DNA from: Acidobacteriota bacterium
GTDB lineage: Bacteria; Acidobacteriota; Thermoanaerobaculia; Multivoradales; Multivoraceae
Direction: 5' to 3'
Assembly (NCBI GenBank): GCA_029263415.1
Contig: JAJCXN010000044.1
Location: forward strand, 186,001-250,000
DNA length: 64,000 nt
Made by a program: the position numbers and the translations under genes. Under the pieces are notes generated by a model. The model was not told where the DNA came from. It saw only the letters and a list, made by a program, of their open reading frames with translations, and searched no databases. This document shows, piece after piece, positions 17,939 to 27,400 of the stretch (within the stretch, counting starts at the first letter, position 1; every line of letters starts with the position of its first letter).

Positions 17939-18414
17939 AGGAAGCACTCCTCCCCTTCTTTGAATGGTGCGACGCCACCGCGCTGGCATCCTACATCCAG
18001 CAATCTCAATGGCTGTTCCCGTTTATCGAGGCATTCCACCTGGTCGCCTTTGCGGCGCTCGGTGGAGCGGCGTTGCTGGTCGATTTGAGGCTACTGGGCG
18101 TCTTGCTCAAGGATCAGCCTGTCGCCCAACTCGCCAAAGACGCACGCCCTTGGTTTTGGGGGGCCCTCGCGCTGATGTTTGTCAGCGGCGGCTTGCTCTT
18201 CGTTTCAGAGACCACCAAGCTCTACTACAACGACCCTTTTTGGTCGAAGATGCGTTTCTTGTTCCTTGGCATCCTGTTCACCATCACCATCCGTCGCAAG
18301 GTGATCAATATGGATTCCATCAAGGTCGGCCACTGGGCCAAAGTGGTGAGTTTGGTGAACATCGTCTTATGGAGTGGCGTCGCCTGGGGTGGCCGCTGGA
18401 TCGGCTTCTGGTAG
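17935..18414 (+). CDS. DUF6644-like polytopic membrane protein, copy 2
   Basis: A 159-residue membrane protein with four to five helices, paralogous to the preceding gene (shared EAFHL, DLRLLGV and VSGGLLF regions) but shorter at the C-terminus. Its start codon lies within the stop of copy 1, indicating tight coupling. Together with the cytochrome lipoprotein upstream they form a three-gene unit; a haem-containing membrane redox module is a reasonable guess from the conserved histidines, but no activity is known. The end of the gene (WGGRWIGFW) matches the end of the conserved part in copy 1 (SGRMIAYNWF). Confidence 0.75.
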   Translation: MKEALLPFFEWCDATALASYIQQSQWLFPFIEAFHLVAFAALGGAALLVDLRLLGVLLKDQPVAQLAKDARPWFWGALALMFVSGGLLFVSETTKLYYNDPFWSKMRFLFLGILFTITIRRKVINMDSIKVGHWAKVVSLVNIVLWSGVAWGGRWIGFW

Positions 18415-18715
18415 CGCACAGCGAGGCGCAAGGTCAAAGCACAAAGAGATCTCCAGCATCGAGACCAAGCGTCTGACCTCAACACCTGAGCCTCAATCGC
18501 TCCCAGCGGCCAAAGCCGGGGCTGGGCCTTAGACCCACTTAGATCCATCGGCCCTACATCCACATATAAGCGAGCCCTTGTCTCGCGCCGCCTTACCAAG
18601 CCTCAAGTTGGATTGAGGGCAAGTCGACCCGAGACCAAAGAGACTAAACAGGGCCCAAACGAAACAGCCGGCTTCATCAGCCGGCTGCTCTCTCGAAACT
18701 CTGAAGCTCGCGGTC
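18415..18715. other. Intergenic region between convergent genes
   Basis: About 300 bp between the DUF6644-like pair and the convergent DUF6152-like gene. I see no plausible gene. It contains the strong inverted repeat annotated separately at 18665-18687. Confidence 0.6.
18665..18687 (-). terminator. Probable intrinsic terminator of the DUF6152-like gene
   Basis: A perfect 8-bp inverted repeat (CAGCCGGC / GCCGGCTG) with a 7-base loop lies about 30 bp after the stop of the minus-strand DUF6152-like gene. Read on the minus strand it is followed by a T-rich stretch (TTTCGTTT). On the plus strand the following bases are not T-rich, so it acts best on the minus strand. Confidence 0.65.
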
Positions 18716-19177
18716 TTACCGCTGGTTCTTCGGCTTCTTCTTCTTCTCGGTTGGATCGCGTCCGTCGCGTGGTGCGCCGGTACCAGACGAACCCATGAAG
18801 ATCTTGCTGCCGTCCTTGAAGGTTACGTCGCGCCCGTTTGCACGGTTCGACCGATCCTTGGCTTGGTAGCCATCAACCACGATGTAGGTGCCTGCAACCA
18901 ACGACTTCTTGTTGAGGCCGTTACGCAAGAGTGTGTTGGGAGTACCACCCTCAACCATCCAAACTTCCTTGGTGCCATCTTCCATCTCGGCTTCGAGGTG
19001 GATCCAGGTGTGCGGGTTGACCCACTCAACCTTGACCACAGGTCCCTTGAGAATCAGTGGACGATTCGGGTCGAACTCAGCGCCGAACGCGTGATGTGCG
19101 ATCACCGGCACCGAGATCAAGAGTCCCAGGCCGACCACCACTGCCGCGGTCTTCTTCAACATGTTCATTTTCTTCAT
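18716..19177 (-). CDS. DUF6152-like exported protein
   Basis: A 153-residue protein with a signal peptide (MKKMNMLKK start, hydrophobic core to about residue 27, cleavage near VIAHHAFGAEF). The mature part begins with the HHAFGAEFD motif and a beta-rich fold (KGPVVKVEWVNPHTWIHLEAE), which is the DUF6152 family signature; it resembles an OB-fold. The C-terminus is a lysine-rich tail. GGAG lies well placed before the ATG. Such genes are often found with the secreted proteins located just upstream here (19267-21269), so the three probably form one minus-strand unit. Function is unknown. Confidence 0.8.
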   Translation of the reverse strand: MKKMNMLKKTAAVVVGLGLLISVPVIAHHAFGAEFDPNRPLILKGPVVKVEWVNPHTWIHLEAEMEDGTKEVWMVEGGTPNTLLRNGLNKKSLVAGTYIVVDGYQAKDRSNRANGRDVTFKDGSKIFMGSSGTGAPRDGRDPTEKKKKPKNQR

Positions 19178-19266
19178 TTCCGTCTCCGCTTCTAAATGGG
19201 TCGACTGCCGCTGCTGGCAATCCGTGTCTCAAAGTGAGCCTTCTAAAACTATCTTACCGGTCGTCG

Positions 19267-20403
19267 TTATCGGTCGTCGTCGCTGCTGGAAGCATCGGCG
19301 GCTTTCTCCATCGCCTCTCGCTCCAACAAACGCGCGCCCTTCAAGATGCCGGGCATCGCGTAGTTTCCTTCGTGACAACCGTACTCGTACACCTTGTCAT
19401 CAGTGGCTACCCAAGGGTACTCACCACTCCAAGGCTCGGTCCAAACGGTGGGATCATTCACCGTGAAGTTATAAACCAAGGTGCCCGTCTCCGAATAGGA
19501 GAACCGCTCGGTCACTTCTAGGTTCTCAGTGGCAAGGAACAACGACGGTGTGTCGCGGAAATTCTTGCTCTTCACTACCAAGGTATCGTCATCCCAGTAG
19601 GCAACTGAATCACCGAGCCACTGGCGCACGTCTTCAGGCCCGTGGGTGGCATCTTGATCAATCGGGATCACTCGTGCATCGTGATTCATCTCCACCATGA
19701 TCATCAGGTGATCATCCGTCTGCACGAGGCGTTTTAAGTTGTTGTACATCACCGGCAGGGACGGAGGACCACCGGTCGAACCGAAGCCCAGCAGGCAACG
19801 ATCGCCGAGCGGCCGGCTCTCTGGATCGTCGTACGGCCCTGCCCCGTCCAGCTCCAACCACCATGCAGTGCCTGTGTTCTCACGACGGAACTTCCTTCCT
19901 TCCCCAGCCTTCTTCATGGCTGCGGCTGTCAACGCCGGCATGCGACCATTCTTCGGCTCATAGATGATCGATGTGCGGTACTTGCCGTCGATCATCATGG
20001 CGTCGGTGCCGCGATCGACGTAGAAGGTGTTGTATCCACCGACTCCGCCCGCAGCGCCGCGGTACTCAGGCGGCACGTCTACGCCACCATCGCCACCGAC
20101 CGGTGGTGCCCCGCGATTAGGGTCACTGGCCTTCGATCCGCGATCGTTCCAGTACTGGACGCGCTCAGCGATCTTGTCTGCTTCTTCGGGCGTTAAGTAG
20201 AGGTTGTCGCCGTATGCGGCAGGCCGCATCAAGGGGGTCAACGTCTTGGTGTCATAAAACCCGGAAAAATCCGGTTTGCCCGCCGCGGTCTTTGGGATCT
20301 CAGAGCCTGCCGCGAGCAGTGGAGCGCCAGTGAGCAGCAACGCTGTGGCAACCAGGGCTCCAACCATCATCGTCGTCGACGGCCTACACATGGATAGTTT
20401 CAT
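19267..20403 (-). CDS. Secreted protein of a DUF6152-associated family (long paralogue)
   Basis: A 378-residue protein with a Sec signal peptide (cleavage around residue 32, LLAAGSEIPKTAAG). The mature start GKPDFSGFYD parallels GKPNFNGIWQ in the next gene, and the core GDSVAYWDDDTLVVKSKNF parallels GHSAGTWDGDTMVAVVTGQ, so the two genes are paralogues of one beta-rich family. It ends in an acidic tail. Met- and His-containing stretches are present but no catalytic motif I can name. A strong AAGGA precedes the ATG. It sits 17 bp after the shorter paralogue in the same minus-strand unit, with the DUF6152-like gene downstream. Confidence 0.7.
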   Translation of the reverse strand: MKLSMCRPSTTMMVGALVATALLLTGAPLLAAGSEIPKTAAGKPDFSGFYDTKTLTPLMRPAAYGDNLYLTPEEADKIAERVQYWNDRGSKASDPNRGAPPVGGDGGVDVPPEYRGAAGGVGGYNTFYVDRGTDAMMIDGKYRTSIIYEPKNGRMPALTAAAMKKAGEGRKFRRENTGTAWWLELDGAGPYDDPESRPLGDRCLLGFGSTGGPPSLPVMYNNLKRLVQTDDHLMIMVEMNHDARVIPIDQDATHGPEDVRQWLGDSVAYWDDDTLVVKSKNFRDTPSLFLATENLEVTERFSYSETGTLVYNFTVNDPTVWTEPWSGEYPWVATDDKVYEYGCHEGNYAMPGILKGARLLEREAMEKAADASSSDDDR

Positions 20404-20420
20404 CTTGAATTCCTTTCAGA

Positions 20421-21269
20421 CTAGTCGCTGAGTGGGTGGCGGCGATAAGCGCCGTACATCAGCTCTTCGACAAACTCCACGCACTTGAAGTCCATCAGGC
20501 GGGCGTTCTCTTCCATCCGCCGGTAGAGGGGCATCTTGATCTTGAACGGCTTGGTCAGCGTGCCCGGATCCTCGAGCGTTGCTTCATACTGAATGTGGTT
20601 GGCGGTCATCATCGTCCAGCGCTCGGTGACTTTGAGCTGATCGCTGTGGTGATTGCCGGCTCGGTCGTACCAGCTCGAGTCGAGCTGACCGGTGACGACC
20701 GCGACCATGGTGTCTCCATCCCAAGTTCCCGCCGAGTGGCCCATCCAAGAGTCGATCTGAGCCTCGCCTGCGTTCTCGAGGTAGATATCGCGCACCGCAC
20801 CGGCGTACTCATAGGCAATGAAGAACGAGTTGTCCGAGTGGAACACTTGAAACGGATACGGCATGTAGTTCGCGCGCGGCACACCGGGTAGGTAGCACTT
20901 GATCTCGGGATCGCGGTCAACCCAGTTCTCCCGGTTCTCGTCGCGCTTCTTCAGCGCGTCTGCGGTGTAGGGAATCTTGCCGCCTTCGACAATCCCCATG
21001 CCACCAGGAACCGAGCCAACAGCCCCCATCGGGAGAACTGCCTTTGCCGGCACTGGACCGTGTGGCCCCTCACGCAGCGCAAGGGCTGGCCGGGCCATGT
21101 GGCGCTCGATGTCGTAGTGAGCGCTACCAATGGCTTGCCAGATACCGTTGAAGTTGGGCTTACCGTTGGCGAGGCGCGGGATATCGCCGGACTGCGCGGC
21201 CAGAGGAGCGACAATCAGCGAGAGCATCACGAGGAAGGAGCAAAGCGTGAGGACGGAGGATCGTTTCAT
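20421..21269 (-). CDS. Secreted protein of a DUF6152-associated family (short paralogue)
   Basis: A 282-residue exported protein (signal peptide to about residue 25, ending APLAAQS). It shares the mature-start motif GKPNFNGIWQ and the core GHSAGTWDGDTMVAVVTG with the 378-residue neighbour. The sequence is beta-rich with conserved aromatic and charged positions (PYPFQVFHSDNSFFIAYEY). It is the first gene of a three-gene unit continuing through the longer paralogue and the DUF6152-like gene. No enzyme motif is recognisable. The family is widespread in environmental Gram-negative bacteria as hypothetical proteins; I infer a periplasmic or surface role only. Confidence 0.7.
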   Translation of the reverse strand: MKRSSVLTLCSFLVMLSLIVAPLAAQSGDIPRLANGKPNFNGIWQAIGSAHYDIERHMARPALALREGPHGPVPAKAVLPMGAVGSVPGGMGIVEGGKIPYTADALKKRDENRENWVDRDPEIKCYLPGVPRANYMPYPFQVFHSDNSFFIAYEYAGAVRDIYLENAGEAQIDSWMGHSAGTWDGDTMVAVVTGQLDSSWYDRAGNHHSDQLKVTERWTMMTANHIQYEATLEDPGTLTKPFKIKMPLYRRMEENARLMDFKCVEFVEELMYGAYRRHPLSD

Positions 21270-21475
21270 GGCTTGGGGGTTAACCTCAGGGTTACGTTCT
21301 CATGAATGGGTTCGGACGAAGAATGAGTTGTTGGAGAGCTAAGCATTGTACATCCTGGGCTGAGACTCGCCAGGGGTCGTGCTCGCCTACTGAACGCCTC
21401 TCTCCTGTCTACCCCTTGGACGGTGAGAGTGCTCACACCGTTTCCCTGCGGGTTCAAGAGCGACCAAATCCAACT

Positions 21476-24400
21476 CTAGAAGACGTGACCAAAGCCTAAA
21501 TAGAAGCGCTGAGCGTCATCACCGGACCTGCGATCCAAGGGAAAGGCCACATCAAAGCGCAGCAATCCGACCGGCGAACGGAACCGAATTCCAAACCCCG
21601 CCGAGGACAGAACGTCGTCGAAAAGCTCTCCTCGAGAAGACCAAACGTTGCCCGTGTCGAACAGCACAACCCCTTCGAAGGCTCCCCCAATCGGAAAGCG
21701 CAGTTCCTGATTCAGCACCAGCAACGCCTCGCCGCCAAGAGCTCGCAAGCCCCCGTCAACCGATTCCTGCGGACCGAGACTCTCTCTACGATAGCCCCGC
21801 ACCGAATACTCGCCACCGGCGAAGAAGCGCTGCTCGCGCGGCAGCGACATGCCTCGATTCTCGGTGACTCCGAGGCGTAAGCCTTGCGCCCATACCACCT
21901 GCCGCCCGAACAAGGAGAAACCTTCGCGTGAATGGAAGAACCGCACAAACCCTCGCAGATAGTTCAGATCTCCACCCAGGAACCCACTTGACGAACTGAG
22001 ATCAAGCGTGGCAAACGTACCTAACCCTCCATCGAGACCTCGCAACAATGAACTTGCAGAGCGGCTGGTGCCGCCCGCTTGGCGTGAACCAAACCGCCGC
22101 TCCTGACCGCTCGTGGCGTCAAAAACCAGCTGAGCGCCAACCACCGGACTGTGGGTTGTGCTTGCACCTACGTCGGGCAAGCTTTGATCCAACTCCTTGT
22201 CAATCTGATAGCTCAGATATGTCCGGCCCGTGAGCCGGTTCGACAGCGGCATCGAGAGCTGGAAAGTGCTCTCAGCAGAATCGTTCTCAAGCTCCCCTTC
22301 TTCGACCTGGCGGATCTCGCCGAAGATGTCCATTGAGACAGTAGACCCAAACAATCTCGGCACACCGGTGAATAGGCGGCCTGCCTTGCGGCGATCGGTC
22401 CACAATGCCCGACCACCCAGCTCAACCCCGCGACCCAAGAAGTTCCGGTCGCGCACGTCGACCACAGCCCCAAGACCTTCCTCGCTTTCCCAACGCAAGC
22501 CATACGCCAGCGACCATCGCGGCTGTTCCCTCAGTCGCACCGCCAGGTTGACCGATGCAGCAAATGCATCCTCTGGCGAGCGATCCTTCGCTTCGATCGG
22601 AGCCGGGGCCACAGAGACACTTGAGAACACTCCGGTTCCCAGCAGCCTCGAGCGCGCAGCCCTGGTCTTGGAGCGGTCGTAGGGTTCACCCTCCTCAACG
22701 ATCACGTGCCGCTTGACCCAAGCGGCCGAGCTCATGCCAGGGTTGTCAATAGTCACCCCGGAGATCTCAAAATAGGGACCCGCCTCAACCTCAACCTGGA
22801 CCACCGGATCACGCACCTCCCCCTCTCGGCCCTCAAGCTTGACTGCGCGCGCCCGCACGGAGGCCTCTGCGTAGCCGGAATTCCGCAGCAGGTCCTCGAT
22901 AGCGATCGCAGCGCGGGCCAATTCGCGCTCAATCACGGGATCGCCCGGCGCGATGAGGAGAGCGCCGCCAGCCAGTCGCTGGATCTCGAGCCCACGCGGT
23001 TCGGACTCGTCAACGCCGACCAGTCGGATGTCGGCAATCCGTGCTCGACGGCCGGGTTCAACGTCCACCTCTAGCGATTTGCCATCCTGAGACATTGCGA
23101 CGCGGGCAATCTCGGCTCTCAACCACCCCAACGCGCGCAGTGACGAGAGCACTCGTTCTCGCGATTCATCGGCGCCCAACGCCAGCGAAACTCTGTCGCC
23201 GCGCCCCTGCAACGCCTCCTCAATCGCGAGTGTCGCCTCGCGGTCCACACCCCCCAGATCGAGGCGGTCGAGAGTGACCTTTCGGCGCGCGGTTGAGCGC
23301 ACAGTGACTAGATCACCCAAACCGGGACGTTCGTGCGCTGGGACAAGCCCTATGACCACTCGCACTCCGATCCAACCTTCAGCCTCGAGCGCAGAAATGG
23401 TTTGCTTGTTCATCTCCAGTAGTGATGCTTCTTGGAAGAAGTCATTGCGATAGCTCAAGCGAATGGCCCGCCGAAAGACACGAGCAGGGACAAGGCCCTC
23501 GAACTCCACGGCGGCTGGTTCGCCGGGCGTCACCGTAATCTCAAGAGCGCGCGTGCGACCCTTGGCGGTGACCGCGACCGCGACTTCTGGGCTTGGAAAG
23601 AGATTCCCACGGAGACTTTCGCCAACGTCGATCTCAGCATCAAAAGCGACGTTATCGGTCCACTCGTCACCGGCCGATAACCCAAGATCTTGACGAAGCT
23701 TGCGTAGCGAAACGCGTCCTTGCGCGGCCTCCGAAAGCCCATCGAGCTTCCAGCGAATCTTGCCCACCCGAAGCGGGCCGCGCTGACCGCCGCCAAGCGT
23801 CAAGTTCTGCTGCAGCGTGGCTCCCTGATTTCCTTGCTCGTTGGTGAACGCCTGGCCAGAAAGGCTGCGCGCGACCGGCAAGTCGTGAACATCAATCAGA
23901 TAGAGACGTTCTTCAGCATTGCCTAGCCCCAGTGAGATTCCGATGTCGATGTGCTCGTCGATTTCTCGTGTGACGATCAACCGAGCACTCGGTTCAGCTT
24001 CGCCAAAGACCAGGACCGGCCGAACCGTGACCAAGTCGCCAAACGCCCGTTGGATGTTGCTGCCAACCTGGCTGCTGAAATGATCCGCGAGACCACCTGT
24101 GAACGCTTGGCTGGCCGACTGCTCGCTAGGAGCCGCTCCTATCGCGGTCGAGAAGCCACCGCCTGAAAACGGATCGAGGTCGTTCGACCGGCCGCGCCGG
24201 ATGGTCGGATCCTCGAGCGAGGACGTGGTGAGAAGTTCGATCTGCGGTGCAAGCCCAGGCTGTCCGAGAAAGCGAACCTCGCCGCGGTCTACTCGCACCA
24301 CTTGACCGTACGCGGTGACGATTCCGCCCGCCTCCGCTTCGACCACACCGGTGACTAGCGGCTCCGCCAGCGTCCCGCGAACGCGCAGGTTGTCCCAAGT

Positions 24401-27400
24401 GGCGCGCAGATCCGCGACGTTGTTGCGCACGCGAATACCATCCTTGGTCATCACATCAAGATCAACATCGATCAGGCCAGCCACCGGGTCCACCCCGCCG
24501 CGCGCGGCGGCCGGTGCAAACAGGATCGTTCTGAGTTCTCGATTGAGATCGATCTCGCGCCTCGCGAGTCCCCGGTCAATACTGATGCGGCCTGCCAATC
24601 GGCCTCGACTTGATAAGGACGTCCGATCAGCGCTCAACACGTCCAGGGGAACCTTCAATGACACTTGTCCTGAAAGCTGAGTGCTCAGTCCGTAGTCCAC
24701 CCGATAGCGCACCGCGTCGAGCGCGATATCGAAATCGGCGGTCTCGGTATCAACCTGACCCTTTGCAACGACTCGACCCTGATTGAGCCGTGCGGTCAAC
24801 GATTCGATCATCAAGACGCCTCTCTTGAGGGTCGCGGAAAGACTCAAGTCATCAAAGCGAGTGACATAAGGCTTGAGCAAGTTGATACTGGCGTCGTGAC
24901 CGGAAAGAGCGAGCGTGCCGCTTAGAGCGCCCGGTTTGCCGCGAACATCGAGCTCCAACTGTGCTACTCCTCTTGCCCTCGCTGGGGAGACGAAACGCTG
25001 GATCAAACCCAGTTCGATCGGACCGGAGAGCTTTGCGTCGACCATCTCGACTAGTCCGCTCACATCTTGTAGCGACGACAACTGCCCGAGCTGGACGGAG
25101 CCGCTGAAACTCACTTCCTCGGGGCCCTGCCCGCTGCCAAACGACGACCGCGGCCGCAACACAAGAGGATCCACTGTGACCACTCCTGCTTTCAACCGGG
25201 CACGAAGACTGCTTGAGCCAGCAATCGTGTACTCGGCATATCGAGCCTTCACGGAATCAGCAGTGATCACGAATTCCGAGTTGCTCAGCGAGTCGAGGTG
25301 TAGGGCTCCAATCAGATTGAGGTCGGTCAGGTCGATTGTGTTCTTCGTGCGGCTCGGTGGCAACGGACCATCATCGAGACCGGCTTCGTCGTTCGCCTGC
25401 ACCCGCAGGTATGCGAAGTCCGCATCGACCCGGATCGGGTCAGCGGTTGCAGGCACGTTGAACCGTTCCAGCAGGCTCTCGAACTCTTCAAGTTCTGCAA
25501 GCGCTCCTAACGGAACTTCGACTCGCATGCGACCAGGCTCACCGCGCGTGATCAGTCGAGTGCTCTCGAAGATCAGATTGGGACCGGCGCTGGATTCGAA
25601 CGTAGCGGTCCCAACCATCTCATCAAGCCCGTAACGACTCGCTGCAACCGAAACCTCCAGATCGACCCGCTGAGGCAACGCCGTCAGCGATGGCGAAAGA
25701 ACATCACCTTGGATGCGGGTGGTGGTCCCCGGCGCCACAATCTCGAACTCTGAGATTCTCCACACATCGCCCGGCGCGCCGGCGATCACCTGCTGCTCGC
25801 GCGCCAGCTCGAAGGCGATCCGATCGAACGGAAGATCGAAAACGCGCAACGATTCACCGACGAACTTGCCGCCACCGATCACCCCGTCTGCGGCCAGCTC
25901 AAGTTCTGCTCTCGCCGCTAGCGACCCCGCCGAAGGCCACCACGGAACATCGGCAAGAGCAGCGTCCGGACCGTTCAACAGCTGGCCAACCAAGGTTCGC
26001 AGCGGGGTCATCGCCACGTTGTCAATTTGCACGCCGAGCTCCAGGCGGCGTCCCGTTCCGGTCCAGGAGAGCGTAGTGGCGTCGCTACCAGCAATCGCCA
26101 GCGAGTCCAACGATTCTCCCGCGACCTCGATTGCACCAGAGTGTTCGACCACTAGCGCCGAGAGCGGCCCCGCCACGACGGCGTTAGCCACCGCCCGGGT
26201 CTCATTGCCCGCTCCGCGCAGCGCTCGGAGGCCGTCCTCGATCCACATGGAATCACCCACCAAATCACGTGCACGAGTGAGTAGCGGCAGCAATCGCCCT
26301 TCGATCGAAGTCGCCCCGTCGATGGTGGACTCAGCAAATGCCGTGACTTGGTCTGCAAGTTGCAGCGAACCCTTGAACTCTCGGCGTCCACCCATTCCAG
26401 GCAAGACTTCAACGAAGACGGCCACGTCGGTAGCTTGGCCATCCACCGGGCCAAAATCGACGCGTGCCAGCACCTCAGACAGCAAACCAACAGATCGCCA
26501 TTCTGCTTTTCCGGACAAGCCCTCGCCGAGCAGGCGGCCCTCTTTCACGATTGTGCTCAGTGACAGGTCCACGGTGTCGGGCCCAGGGGCAAACTGATCG
26601 ATCCGTCGCGCGAGTTCAGGGTCGCGCAGTAGACCTACCAGGGCATCAGCGTTGATACCTCGAACCACCGTCTCCGCAGTAGCTGCGAGCGTGGTCCAAT
26701 CAAGGACACCTTCGGTCGCGGCGACTCGGACATTGCGAGCCTCGACTCGAGCCCGACATTCGTTCTTAGCTTCGGTGCCGCAATCCGTCCCCACCGTTGC
26801 ATTCAAGCTCCCTTGAGCGCCGCTACGTGGTTCATAGTGCAACGCCGTCTCAAGCGCGAAGGGTAAGTCGGCGAATCCGCTCTCGACCACCACATCCCGA
26901 ACGCCTCGGGGCACCAGCGGTAGCACCGCATCAAGCGTGGCCGCCCTTGATCGAAGCGAACCCTCCAGCGCCACCTGCCAGGGATCGACGCGGCCGTTCC
27001 GGTCCAGTCCGTTGCTGCTCAACCTCGAGCCAGGAGACATGCCTGCCTTGAGATCCAGCACCACCGCACCGTCAGGCGCCGTCGCCACGAGGTCGATATC
27101 GCCCACGACAACTGCCCTCTGCTCCGACATCTGAGCCGAGTAAGTGACGGTTCCATCCAGCGATAACTGACGGAACCACACTTCAGACTGCTGCTCGGGC
27201 TGCTGTGGCGCTGTTGGTTCCGGGGCTGCACCCATGACCACAGACATCGGTAGCTGCCGAACCTCCACATCGACCGCACCCAACCAGCTCAAAACGTCCA
27301 ATGTGCCGTCCGCCCGAGCGGTCGAGCGCGCGAGTTCTTGCCCCCCGACGAACAGCTGTGTCCCATCCAGCTCGGCCGAGCCAGTCAATGCGCATGGGCC

